A stretch of 64,000 nucleotides of DNA from positions 116,432-180,431 of the forward strand of contig JAEUKX010000031.1 of NCBI GenBank assembly GCA_016794025.1, in the 5' to 3' direction. Numbering within the stretch: the stretch's first letter is position 1; every line of letters begins with the position of its first letter. Positions 36,059 through 45,872 of this stretch are shown here, piece after piece. The DNA is from Rhodospirillales bacterium (GTDB lineage: Bacteria; Pseudomonadota; Alphaproteobacteria; CACIAM-22H2). The position numbers and the translations under genes were made by a program. Under the pieces are notes generated by a model. That model worked only from the letters and a program-made list of their open reading frames with translations, did not search any database and was not told the DNA's origin.

Positions 36059-36297
36059 CTAGGCCTTCGCGCGCAGCCGGATCACGCCGCGCACGTCGGC
36101 GGGATCGGTGACGGGCTTGCCCTTGCGCAGGATTTCGAGCCGCCCTTCGAGCATCAGGGCGACCGCACGCGCCTTCACCTTGGGCAGCAGCGACTGCCAG
36201 TGGCCGCCAGGCATGAGCCCCTCGGCGACCTCGGCGGGCGAGACCGATTTCTCGCCCGCACAGGTCGCCAGGATCGCAAGATCGATCGTGTCGGGGT

Positions 36298-36301
<4 letters not shown>
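36059..36301 (-). CDS. DUF3253 family small protein
   Basis: An 80-residue predicted winged-helix-like protein. [48 protein letters not shown] and VRGVIRLR match DUF3253. The GTG at 36299-36301 overlaps the argG stop (GTGA), so it is translated with argG. Function unknown; the fold suggests nucleic-acid binding, which is inference. Confidence 0.85.
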
Positions 36302-37512
<1,211 letters not shown>

Positions 37513-37558
37513 GGAAACGGATCTCGGGTAGAGGGCGGGAACGGACGAAAGCGGCGCG

Positions 37559-37586
37559 AGTATAGGGAGGATGCGCTTCGGGGCAA
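37559..37586 (-). promoter_or_regulatory. Sigma-70-like promoter of argG
   Basis: On the minus strand TTGCCC (37581-37586), 16 nt and then TATACT (37559-37564). It lies in the 78-bp gap after the last gene of the sugar cluster and about 47 bp before the argG ATG. Confidence 0.6.
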
Positions 37587-37590
37587 GACC

Positions 37591-39114
37591 CTATCGGGCC
37601 GGGCGCCGATGCCGGTCGAGCGTCGCCGCCAGCCTCGCTTGCGTCGCCTCGATCAGGGGTTTGGGGTCGGGTGCGTCGGCCCAGGACGGGCGCCCGGTCC
37701 CGTGGAGGAAAGACTCGGTCCGGAACGAGCGCAGCCGCAGCGGATCGAGCAGGCGTCCGGCGACGGCAAGGCTCGCGATGGCGGCGTCGAGGGCGCCGCC
37801 CGTCGCCGTCGCCGACGTCCGCTGGGCGCCTTGACGCTCCGACGTCACCTCAACGATGGCGAATGCGTCGCTGTCGGCACCAAACACGATACTGTCGAGA
37901 TCGGCGGGGTCCGGCACGAGCCGGTGGATCAGGCCGTTGTCCTGCGTGTCGTAGGTCAGCGGCAGGCTCGCCGGCCAGACCGCGCGCGAAACCCACATCG
38001 GGCTCGGCTGCAATGCGCGCAGGCGCAGACCCTCCGGATCGGCAAACAGGAACAGCGTGGCATGGCTCGGGATCGACGGCCGGTCGGGACGCACGATCAT
38101 CGCCGCCGAGCGCGGATGCATCTGCTCGAACGCGAGGGACATCAGCCGGCGCGGCGCCACGGATTCCTGGCCGGCAAGTGCCGCGGCGACCGGCTCCAGC
38201 TTCGCGCTGAAGGCCTGCGTGCAGAAGGCGAGCGCCCCGCTCTCGCCCGTGCGCCGAAGGAAATCAAGCGCACCGTCGCCATAGACGAGATCGGCATGCA
38301 ACAGGGCAAGGTCGCAGTCCAGCGCCTTGGCGGCCTCGAACGCGAGGATCTGTACCGGTCCGTAAACGTCGATGGCCGGATCGTTCGCAAGCGCCTCGGC
38401 GGGAATGTCGATATTGACGCGGCGAACGAGCGCGTCGAGCCGGGCGACGACCGGATCCGATTCGAGGCGCATGCGGAACGCCGGGTCGCCGATCATCAGC
38501 AGGCTAGCCCGCCTTCCCGCGACGAGAGCCGGCAGGTTGGCGGGCGCCAGCAGAGTAGGCAACGTCAGCTTGGAAAAGATGGCGGCGAACTCTTCGCCCC
38601 ACGCCACGCAGGCGAGGAGCAGATCCGTGTCGGCCGGCAGTCTGGCCGGCACGTCGCGACACGCGGCGGCAAGCCAGTCGAGCAGGCCGGCGTGATGTGC
38701 ACGCCCCGGCACCTCGCGCGCAAAACCGGCGGCCAAAGCGAGCGCGCCCGCTCGCTGCGCGCAATAGGCGGCCTGCATGCGCAGCTCCGGCGTCGTGGCG
38801 GCAAGCGCCGCCGGTCGTGCGGCGAACCGCTCGAGCACGTCGCGCGCAAGCGCGGGATCGTTGTCGGCAAGCGCCGCATTCGCGTACCGGATCGCGACGA
38901 CCGCGATTTCGGGCACCAATGCGGACAGCCGCGCCCAATGGCCGAGGCAATCCGGCGCCAGCGCCGTTTCGCTGGCGTTCGCGGCGAACCACAATGCCGC
39001 CGGATCGAGCGGCGCCGCCGCGACGGCCGCGCGCGCCGTCTCCAGCGCCGCGTCGACCTCGCCGCGCGCGAGCTGTGCGCCGCCGAGCGCGACCAATGCA
39101 GCCGCGTCCGCCAC
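37591..39114 (-). CDS. TPR-containing protein of the sugar cluster, possible transferase, function unknown
   Basis: A 507-residue protein. The first about 150 residues are Ala/Leu-rich helical repeats of TPR type (ALVALGGAQLARGEVDAALE; ALWFAANASETALAPD). The rest has an alternating strand/helix pattern around SLLMIGDPAFRMRLESDPVV, DLALLHADLVYGDGALDFL and AFCTQAFSAKLEP. The acidic segment LLHADLVYGDGAL could be a nucleotide-sugar or metal site, but no standard glycosyltransferase signature is present. GTG start at 39114, 6 bp after the methyltransferase stop. It is the last gene of the 17-gene unit. As the only protein in the unit that could act as a transferase, it is a key unknown. Confidence 0.7.
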   Translation of the reverse strand: MADAAALVALGGAQLARGEVDAALETARAAVAAAPLDPAALWFAANASETALAPDCLGHWARLSALVPEIAVVAIRYANAALADNDPALARDVLERFAARPAALAATTPELRMQAAYCAQRAGALALAAGFAREVPGRAHHAGLLDWLAAACRDVPARLPADTDLLLACVAWGEEFAAIFSKLTLPTLLAPANLPALVAGRRASLLMIGDPAFRMRLESDPVVARLDALVRRVNIDIPAEALANDPAIDVYGPVQILAFEAAKALDCDLALLHADLVYGDGALDFLRRTGESGALAFCTQAFSAKLEPVAAALAGQESVAPRRLMSLAFEQMHPRSAAMIVRPDRPSIPSHATLFLFADPEGLRLRALQPSPMWVSRAVWPASLPLTYDTQDNGLIHRLVPDPADLDSIVFGADSDAFAIVEVTSERQGAQRTSATATGGALDAAIASLAVAGRLLDPLRLRSFRTESFLHGTGRPSWADAPDPKPLIEATQARLAATLDRHRRPAR

Positions 39115-39120
39115 CGTCCG

Positions 39121-40338
39121 CTAGATCGCCGCGAAGGGCAGGATGATCTGCTCCGGGTTGAGCTCGCTGGCACGGCGCATCAGCACGCGCCCGTAGTCCG
39201 GCCCCGTGATCATGATCGCGGAATTCTCGATGTCCATGTCGGGCCGGGGTTGGCGCGTTTGCACCGGAAAGCCCGGATAGTACTTGCCGGTGCGCGCCGG
39301 GTTGTCGTCGAGGATGCATTCGAGGAACGACACGTCCCCGCCCATGAAGTAGGCGAGGCTCGGGAAGTTCTGCGCCGCTCCCAGACCGTAGACCTTGCGT
39401 GGGCGCGCGCACTGGACCGCCTTGCGGGCGCTTGCGAGATGCGCGTCGAAGATCGCCTTGCGCTCGCGCACAAGGTCGATGTCGGCGCGGCGGAAGGACG
39501 GCGCTTCGCTTTTTCCGGGCCCCTTGCGGAAGGCCATCATGATCGCGCCCCAGATCCGGTAGAGAACGCTGTGCGCGACGTAGACCCCGCCCGCGTTCTC
39601 GATCGTGCGCCGGAACGAATCCAGCGTCCACTGCTGGTAGTGCTGGTGCGAAAGCTGGTCGAATCGGCAATTGTCGAGCAGCATGTCCGTACCGGGCACC
39701 TTGATGACGAACAGCGCGTCGTCGTCGACGATTTCGAACATGCGCCGCAGAACGCTGCGCGGGTCGCGGATGTGCTCGAATACGAAGGACGACACGATCA
39801 GGTCGGGCTTGCCGCCGAGCTGGGTGTCGAAATCGACGTTCTCCACGAAATCGCCGATGCATTTCACGCGGCCGGCCATTTCCGGCGGCAGGTCCTCGGT
39901 GAAACCCGATTCGCGCCCGCGCCATACCGGGTCGATGCCCGTCGCGGTATCGCCGATCTCGATGAGCTGGCGCAGCAGGAACGCGTCGTTGCAGCCGATC
40001 TCGATGATGCGCCGGAAGCGCCGCCCGCCGGCCAGCGACTTCACGTAGTTGGCGAAGGCCGTATTGCTGGCCGAGGCCGACGCGCTGTTCGATGTCCGGT
40101 GCGTGAAGGTCTCGTCGTAGAGGAACGACGGATCGACGTTGTTGTGGAGCTGGATATGCCCGCAATCGGCGCAGACCATCAGCGCCTGGTCGACCGGCGG
40201 GAATTTCGAGTCGTCCGGCGTGTCGCGATAGAGGCCGATCTGCGGAAACTTCGGCATCGCGAACGCCTGCTCCAGATTGGCCGAGCCGCAGCATGAGCAC
40301 TCGGTTTGCGGTCTGTACATCGCTTTTGCCATGATCAT
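39121..40338 (-). CDS. Sugar C-methyltransferase-like SAM enzyme
   Basis: A 405-residue protein in the layout of NDP-sugar C-methyltransferases (TylC3/NovU type). The N-terminal zinc module has C14-x2-C17 and C56-x2-C59. The class I SAM core has IIEIGCNDAFLLRQL, and the central SSFVFEHIRDPRSVLRRM and FDQLSHQHYQQWTLDS carry the active-site residues. The C-terminal small-molecule-binding Rossmann-like domain includes VYGLGAAQN and ILDDNPARTGKYYPGFPV. The ATG at 40338 overlaps the PhyH stop (ATGA); ATG 40332 is an alternative with better AGGA spacing. A C-methyl branch on a keto-sugar is the likely product. Confidence 0.85.
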   Translation of the reverse strand: MIMAKAMYRPQTECSCCGSANLEQAFAMPKFPQIGLYRDTPDDSKFPPVDQALMVCADCGHIQLHNNVDPSFLYDETFTHRTSNSASASASNTAFANYVKSLAGGRRFRRIIEIGCNDAFLLRQLIEIGDTATGIDPVWRGRESGFTEDLPPEMAGRVKCIGDFVENVDFDTQLGGKPDLIVSSFVFEHIRDPRSVLRRMFEIVDDDALFVIKVPGTDMLLDNCRFDQLSHQHYQQWTLDSFRRTIENAGGVYVAHSVLYRIWGAIMMAFRKGPGKSEAPSFRRADIDLVRERKAIFDAHLASARKAVQCARPRKVYGLGAAQNFPSLAYFMGGDVSFLECILDDNPARTGKYYPGFPVQTRQPRPDMDIENSAIMITGPDYGRVLMRRASELNPEQIILPFAAI

Positions 40339-41219
40339 GCGTCCTTCGCGGGTGTGGAGGCCGGGGTAACCGAACGGTCGCGAGCGACGCGCCGGCCCCG
40401 ATCGAGCTTGGTGCGCCGGTATTCGAGATCGCTTGCAGGCATCGCGGTCGCGTAGCCCATAAGCGGGCCGAGCACGGGGTCGTCGGCCCAGCGGCCGGCA
40501 AGCAGCTTCGGATAGTCGACGTTCTGGCGGATCAGCGGGACCGTATAGATCGTCACCACCGTGTGGCGCGATTCCGGACCGGGATTGGGTTCGGTGCGGT
40601 GGAAGATCGCCGAATCGATCAGCAGGACGTCGCCTGGCGCGCACAGCGCGCGCGTCGCGCGGGACCGCGCGTACTCGAACGTGGGGAACTTCTCGAAGCG
40701 GTGCGAACCGGGCAGCAACGATGGGGCCCCGTTCTCCGGCCGGCTGCCGTCGAGCATCGCAAGCGCGGTCAGGGAAACCGGCCGCGACGTCGTGAAGTCC
40801 TGATAGCTATGGTCGCGGTGCCACACCCCGGCCCCGTGCGAAAGGCCGGGGACGTTGACGACGATGCGCTGGAGATTGAGCTGCACGACGGCGCCCAGGA
40901 AATGGCGCGCGACGGCAAGCACGTCGGGCAGCGCCGCCGGCCCGACGAACCGATCGTCCCGCAGGAACGGGCTGCGGCTCACGCCTTCGTCGCCGATACG
41001 CTTCATGTTCTCGGCCCCGCCGATCTCGGCGGTCTCCGCGGCGAGCAGGCCGGCGACGGCCGCGCGCATCGCCGCGCAACCGCTTGCCGGGATCTGGCCG
41101 GGAAGGACCGCCCAGCCGTCGCGCTCGATCGATTCGACCGCAAGGCGCAGATGCGCCGGAACCGACGGATACGTGGCCTGCGGCGCGCCGGGAAACAGGA
41201 TGTCGGTCGCCTCGGTCAT
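40335..41219 (-). CDS. Phytanoyl-CoA dioxygenase (PhyH) family oxygenase
   Basis: A 294-residue Fe(II)/2-oxoglutarate dioxygenase. The metal facial triad is His134-x-Asp136 (WHRDHS) and His207 (AIFHRTEPN), with Arg218 placed to bind 2-oxoglutarate. LLPGSHRFEKFP is the typical PhyH loop. It would hydroxylate or oxidatively modify a carbon. In this cluster the target is probably the sugar or its side chain (inference from position). It overlaps both neighbours by ATGA. Confidence 0.87.
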   Translation of the reverse strand: MTEATDILFPGAPQATYPSVPAHLRLAVESIERDGWAVLPGQIPASGCAAMRAAVAGLLAAETAEIGGAENMKRIGDEGVSRSPFLRDDRFVGPAALPDVLAVARHFLGAVVQLNLQRIVVNVPGLSHGAGVWHRDHSYQDFTTSRPVSLTALAMLDGSRPENGAPSLLPGSHRFEKFPTFEYARSRATRALCAPGDVLLIDSAIFHRTEPNPGPESRHTVVTIYTVPLIRQNVDYPKLLAGRWADDPVLGPLMGYATAMPASDLEYRRTKLDRGRRVARDRSVTPASTPAKDA

Positions 41220-42976
41220 GGCAGCGGCGGAACGATCATGTTGCCGGCGAACTCCGCCCGGTCGAGCAGCGGGGCCGTATCCTCGATCGGACGCCCGCCG
41301 GTCACGGCCGGGCGTATGCGCGCGGCTGGATCGATCTCGATCACACAGAGGCCCGGCCCCGGCTCCCGCGCGAACGCCGAAAGATCGGCGACGAGCGTCG
41401 CCTGCGTCGCGATGCGACGCGCCGGCAGGCCGAAGGAGCGCGCCATCGCCTCGAAATCGGGATCCATCAGGCCGGAGCGGGGCGTCGTCGCATGATAGCG
41501 CGAGCCGAAATAGTCCTCCTGCGTCTGCTGGATGACGCCGTAGCCATGGTTGTTGAGCACGACGACCTTGACCTGAAGTCGATGGACAGCCAGCACACCC
41601 AGCTCCTGGATGTTCATCAGGATGCCGCCGTCGCCGTTCAGCGACCACACCGTACGCCCGGGATTTCCCAAAGCGGCGCCGGCCGCCGCGGGCAGCGCAT
41701 AGCCCATCGTGTGGTTGTTGAAAGAGGTCGCCAGCGTCTGGTCGGGCTTGACGCGCCACGCCTGGAACATCCAGCTCAGCGTCGCGCCCACGTCGCCCAG
41801 CACGATATCCCCGGGTGCGGCCGCATGCGAAAGCGCAAGGACCGCCGCGTAGGGGTCGATCCCGTTCGCGGAGGCCTGCCCCGCCGCCACCGGATAGCGC
41901 CGGCGCCATTGCGCGATGCGCTCGCGCCACGGCGCGAAATCGGGAAGCGCCGCCTTCGAGCGCGCGACCGCGTCGAGGAACGATGCCGCGTCGGCGGCGA
42001 CGGCCAGATCGACGCCCAGCCCTATCGCCTCGAACTTGCCCAGCTCCGCCGGATCGACGTCGACGACGATGCGCCTGGCTCCCCGCGCGAACGTACCGGC
42101 GGGAGTGCCGGTCTGGTGCTGCGTGAAGCGGACCCCGAGGCCGATCACGCAGTCGGCGTTCTGGATCGCGAAGTTGCCGCCGCGCGGACCGTGGAGACCG
42201 AATCCGCCGGCATTGAGCGGATGGTCGAAGGCGAGCGCATCCTGCCCGCCCCATGTCACCAGCACCGGAATTCCGTACGTTTCCGCGAACGCGACGGCTG
42301 CGGCATGCCGGCGCCCGTAGCGCAGTCCGCCGCCGAGCACGAGCGCAGGACGCCGCGCGCCGCGCAGCAGATCGAACATGCGCGCGGCCGCGGCATCGAG
42401 ATCCGGCCCCTTCGCCGCGACGGGCGCGACATACCCTTCGAGCGTGTCGGGATCGATCTCCGCGCGCTGCACGTCGTCGCAGAAGTCGAGAAACACCGGA
42501 CCGGGCCGGCCTTCGAGCGCGATGGCGACGGCTTTTTCCAGCTCGTAGCGCACGCGCGACTTGTCGACGACCGTATTCGCGTACTTCGTGACCGGGCGCA
42601 GCAGGTCCGCGTGCGGCGACTCCTGGAAGCCGAGCTGCCGTACGCCCAGCTCCTTCGCGCGATAGCGTGCGGTCGTCACCTGCCCGCCGAGAAACAGGCC
42701 CGGCAGGCTGTCGTAGTAGAGGCAGGCGACGCCGTTGACGAGATTCATGATGCCCGGACCCGTCGTCGCGACGGCGCAGCCGAAGCCTTCGCCGCGCACC
42801 GCATAGCCATGCGCGGCAATGGCGCCGGCCTGCTCGTGCCCGACGCAGACATAGCCGATGTCGTTGCGTCGGCCGACCGAGTCGATGATGTGGGCGACCG
42901 CGCCGCCTTGCACCACGAAGCAATGCCGGATGCCCTGCCGGGCGACGAATTCTGCAATATAGTCCGAGACCTTCAT
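41216..42976 (-). CDS. Thiamine-diphosphate-dependent enzyme, acetolactate-synthase family
   Basis: A 586-residue three-domain ThDP enzyme. The N-terminal PYR domain has catalytic Glu48 in GHEQAG. The central domain holds LVLGGGLRYGRR and PVLVTWGGQDAL. The C-terminal PP domain holds the Mg/ThDP motif from NGDGGILMNIQELG to LNNHGYG. It lacks an obvious FAD-type acetolactate synthase partner gene. Comparable enzymes in sugar clusters (for example YerE for yersiniose) add a two-carbon branch from pyruvate to a keto-sugar; that role here is inference. ATG 42974-42976 has GGGAGA 5 nt upstream. It overlaps the PhyH gene by ATGA. Confidence 0.87.
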   Translation of the reverse strand: MKVSDYIAEFVARQGIRHCFVVQGGAVAHIIDSVGRRNDIGYVCVGHEQAGAIAAHGYAVRGEGFGCAVATTGPGIMNLVNGVACLYYDSLPGLFLGGQVTTARYRAKELGVRQLGFQESPHADLLRPVTKYANTVVDKSRVRYELEKAVAIALEGRPGPVFLDFCDDVQRAEIDPDTLEGYVAPVAAKGPDLDAAAARMFDLLRGARRPALVLGGGLRYGRRHAAAVAFAETYGIPVLVTWGGQDALAFDHPLNAGGFGLHGPRGGNFAIQNADCVIGLGVRFTQHQTGTPAGTFARGARRIVVDVDPAELGKFEAIGLGVDLAVAADAASFLDAVARSKAALPDFAPWRERIAQWRRRYPVAAGQASANGIDPYAAVLALSHAAAPGDIVLGDVGATLSWMFQAWRVKPDQTLATSFNNHTMGYALPAAAGAALGNPGRTVWSLNGDGGILMNIQELGVLAVHRLQVKVVVLNNHGYGVIQQTQEDYFGSRYHATTPRSGLMDPDFEAMARSFGLPARRIATQATLVADLSAFAREPGPGLCVIEIDPAARIRPAVTGGRPIEDTAPLLDRAEFAGNMIVPPLP

Positions 42977-43031
42977 GGGATTCTCCCGAAGCGGCCGGAA
43001 GGATGCCACAGATGCTCGGATTCTGGCCAGT

Positions 43032-43841
43032 TCACGGGGCGAATCCCTTCCGGCGCAGCTTGTAAAGGTCGCGGTCGGCGCGCAGCGACGCGGCGAGTGT
43101 GGCCCCGCCGTCGCGCCACGGATCGTGGACGACCGAAATGTTGCGCCCGCCGATGGCGGCCCGGTCCTGCATGCGGCACCATTCGAGGCACGCGAACACG
43201 TCGTCCATCGACGTGCCCGGCGTGCCCATGAAGTCCAGCGTCTTGCGGAGGTTGTCGCCGGCCATGGGGCCCGCCTCCAGCGTCGCCCGATGGAGCTTCG
43301 AGGCGACGTAGCCTGGACCGAGGATGAAGCACTTGAGGTCGGCGATCTCGTCGTCCAGCAGCTCGCACATCTTGATCAGCGCCAGCTTCGAAACGGCATA
43401 GGCCGAATAGTTCCGGAACGGGTTGTTGGTGCCGCCGCCGGCGAAGAACGCGGCGGACGGATCGGCGCCTGCGTTGCGCAGCGGATAGAGGCACTGCAGC
43501 ACGCGGCACGGCAGGAACGCGTTGCGGTCGATGGCGGCCTGCCATTCGGCCCCGTCCAGTTCGAGAAAGGGTCCGACAGGTGCGAGATCGCCGGTCGCCG
43601 CAACGAACAGGTTCCAGCGCCAGCCGGTCCCCGCGAACGCCGCGGCGGCCGTCGCGAACGTGTCCGGCCGGTCGAGGTCGAGCGGGAACGCACGGAAGGA
43701 CGCGCGCCCGGCAAACCGGTCGAGGGCACCGGGCCGCCGGTGGGTCGCCGCAACCCGCCAGCCGGCGGCAAGGTAGCGCTCGACCAGTGCCGTGCCGATG
43801 TCCGCGCTGCCGCCGAGAATGAAGGCCGTCGGCGTCTCCAT
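43032..43841 (-). CDS. Short-chain dehydrogenase/reductase
   Basis: A 269-residue Rossmann oxidoreductase. The cofactor loop is GGSADIGTALVERYL (the first glycine position slightly unusual). NLFVAATGDLAPVGPF covers the NNAG-like strand, and the catalytic YxxxK is YAVSK, preceded by a Ser/Asn-rich GGGTNNPFRNYS. It probably reduces a carbonyl on the sugar or on the product of the adjacent ThDP enzymes. Start ATG 43839-43841 overlaps the upstream E1-beta stop by one base (TGATG), implying coupled translation. A 55-bp gap separates it from the acetolactate-synthase-type gene. Confidence 0.87.
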   Translation of the reverse strand: METPTAFILGGSADIGTALVERYLAAGWRVAATHRRPGALDRFAGRASFRAFPLDLDRPDTFATAAAAFAGTGWRWNLFVAATGDLAPVGPFLELDGAEWQAAIDRNAFLPCRVLQCLYPLRNAGADPSAAFFAGGGTNNPFRNYSAYAVSKLALIKMCELLDDEIADLKCFILGPGYVASKLHRATLEAGPMAGDNLRKTLDFMGTPGTSMDDVFACLEWCRMQDRAAIGGRNISVVHDPWRDGGATLAASLRADRDLYKLRRKGFAP

Positions 43842-44899
43842 CAGTAGGGGCCCCTGAAGCTCGGGTCCGGCGTATCGCGCCAACGCCCGTGCGGCGGGTC
43901 TTCCGCCGGCAGGCGCGCGGGATCGACGTCGAGAAGGGTCGCGAGCGCACGCTCGATGTCGACGGCCCGCGGGAAATAGGCGTCGGCAAGCGCGGGGGCC
44001 GTCGGCGACGGATAGTGCGGCAGGCCGATGCGCACCGGCGCGCGGCGCAGGTGCGCGAAGGCCCGCTCGGCGGCCGTCGCGGCGATTTCGGCGCCGGCGC
44101 CGAACGCGACGGACCCCGTGTCGGCGACGACGAGATGGCCGGTTCGCGCGACGGACTCGCACAAGGTCGAAACATCGAGCGGCACGAGCGAGCGCATGTC
44201 GACGACCTCGATCTCGATGCCCAGCGCGGCGAGCCGGTCGGCCGCGCGCAGCGCCTCGATCACCATGTACGACGTCGCGGCGACGGTCGCGTGCCGGCCC
44301 GGTCGCGCGATGCGCGCCACGCCCAGCGGCGTTTCGTAGAGCGTCTCGGGGACGTCGCCGGACAGGCCGTAGAGCCAGCGATGTTCGACCAGCACGACAG
44401 GTGAATCGTCGCGGATCGCCGCGACGAGCAGGCCCTTCGCGTCGCGCGGACTGGCCGGCATTGCGACCTTGAAGCCGGGCACGTGGGCGAACCATGCCTG
44501 CAGGCTCTGCGAATGCTGCGGTCCCTGCCCCCAGCCGCGGCCGACGATCAGGCGGAACACGATGGGTGCGCGCAGACGGCCGCCATACATGAAATGCCAC
44601 TTGGCGACCTGGTTGACCATCTGATCCATGGCCAGCACGGCGAAATCGACGCGCATGTGGACGACGACAGGCCGGTATCCGTCGAGCGTGGCGCCAAGCG
44701 CGAAACCGGTCATCGCCTGTTCGCTCGACGGCATGTCCATGACGCGCTCCGCGCCGAAGCGCTCGGCAAGGCCGGTTGTCGTGCCGAAAATGCCGGTCGG
44801 GCCCGGTACGCCGGGGCCCATCAGGCACACGCGCGGATCCTCGGCCATGGCCTGCGCAAGCCCCTCGTGGATCGCCTGGGCGAAGGTGCGCGCGCGCAT
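43841..44899 (-). CDS. 2-oxoacid dehydrogenase E1 beta-like / split transketolase C-terminal subunit
   Basis: A 352-residue protein with the transketolase-pyrimidine fold and C-terminal domain. FAQAIHEGLAQAMAEDPRVC, MDMPSSEQAMTGFALGATLDG (catalytic Glu region) and DMRSLVPLDVSTLCESV are as in PDH E1 beta. With the neighbouring alpha subunit it should form an alpha2-beta2 ThDP enzyme. No E2 lipoyl acyltransferase or E3 gene is present in the cluster. It may therefore transfer a two-carbon or acyl unit to a sugar, as split transketolases do, rather than make acyl-CoA (inference). Confidence 0.87.
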   Translation of the reverse strand: MRARTFAQAIHEGLAQAMAEDPRVCLMGPGVPGPTGIFGTTTGLAERFGAERVMDMPSSEQAMTGFALGATLDGYRPVVVHMRVDFAVLAMDQMVNQVAKWHFMYGGRLRAPIVFRLIVGRGWGQGPQHSQSLQAWFAHVPGFKVAMPASPRDAKGLLVAAIRDDSPVVLVEHRWLYGLSGDVPETLYETPLGVARIARPGRHATVAATSYMVIEALRAADRLAALGIEIEVVDMRSLVPLDVSTLCESVARTGHLVVADTGSVAFGAGAEIAATAAERAFAHLRRAPVRIGLPHYPSPTAPALADAYFPRAVDIERALATLLDVDPARLPAEDPPHGRWRDTPDPSFRGPY

Positions 44900-44903
44900 G
44901 GCG

Positions 44904-45869
44904 TCAGCCCCGTCCGGGATGGACGAACGCGCCGAGGTCGCGCGGATCCGGCATCGGCGCCGCGCGCGCCGCGGCGAAAGCGGCTTCGATCTCCGCCGCG
45001 AACTTCGCTTCGAGGGCGCGCTCCTGCGCCTCGCCCGGCACGCCTTCGCGCCGCAGCCTTTCGATCGGACAGCGCGCGCGCCACCCGTCGACTTCTTCGG
45101 ATGCGCGATAGCCCAGCGCGTCGTCGGGATTGGGGCCGCAATGCTCGAGCCAGCGGTAGGTCTCGAACTCCAGCAGGCAGGGGCCGTCGCCGCCGCGCAC
45201 ACGGGCAAGCGCCTCGGCCGCCGTCCGCCAGACGGCAGCGACATCGTTTCCGTCGGCATGCGCGGCCGGCATCGCGTAGGCCTTGCCCATATCGGCGATG
45301 CGCCGCCCCGCGGGCTGGCGCCCGGCCATCGGGGAATGGACGGAGTACGCGTTGTTCTCGCAAACGAACAGCACCGGCAACCGGCGCGCGGCGGCGAAGT
45401 TCATCGACTCGTGGAACGCGCCCTCCTCGGTCGCGCCGTCGCCGAAGAACACGACGCTGACCGACCGCGACCTGCGCCACGTGGCGGACAACGCCGCGCC
45501 CACCGCGATCGGGATCGTGCCGGCAAGGATCGGAGCGGACGCCACGAAGCCCGCATCGAGATCGATCAGGTGCTGCGAGCCGCCGCGACCGCGCGCGCAG
45601 CCGGTCTCGCGGCCGTAGAGTTCGGCCAGCATCGCGACGAGGTCGCCGCCCTTGGCAAGATAATGTCCGTGGCTGCGATGGCCGCTGAAAACGCGGTCGG
45701 CCCGCGCGAGCTGGCCGCATACCGCCGCCGGAACGGCCTCTTGCCCGATGCAGAAATGCACGGGGCAACGCATTTCGCCCTCCGGGTAGCGCCGGGCGAT
45801 CGCCTCTTCGATGCGGCGGATCCGCAGCATCGATGCGAACAGCTCGGGCAACGGTGCGGCCCGGCTCAC
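44904..45869 (-). CDS. 2-oxoacid dehydrogenase E1 alpha-like / split transketolase N-terminal subunit
   Basis: A 321-residue ThDP-binding subunit. The motif from FGDGATEEGAFHESMNFAA to ENNAYSVHSP is the canonical GDG-x-NN diphosphate/Mg site. RSHGHYLAKGGD and GRGGSQHLID match E1 alpha proteins of PDH and acetoin dehydrogenase. The phosphorylation-loop region is short. GTG start at 45869 has GAGG about 8 nt upstream; it is 4 bp from the beta gene. It is the partner of 43841-44899 and lacks E2/E3 as noted there. Confidence 0.87.
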   Translation of the reverse strand: MSRAAPLPELFASMLRIRRIEEAIARRYPEGEMRCPVHFCIGQEAVPAAVCGQLARADRVFSGHRSHGHYLAKGGDLVAMLAELYGRETGCARGRGGSQHLIDLDAGFVASAPILAGTIPIAVGAALSATWRRSRSVSVVFFGDGATEEGAFHESMNFAAARRLPVLFVCENNAYSVHSPMAGRQPAGRRIADMGKAYAMPAAHADGNDVAAVWRTAAEALARVRGGDGPCLLEFETYRWLEHCGPNPDDALGYRASEEVDGWRARCPIERLRREGVPGEAQERALEAKFAAEIEAAFAAARAAPMPDPRDLGAFVHPGRG

Positions 45870-45872
45870 GGC

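Noticed and set aside
43841..45869. Pyruvate or acetoin dehydrogenase complex operon
   Set aside because: No E2 or E3 gene is adjacent, and the pair is embedded in a sugar-modification unit.
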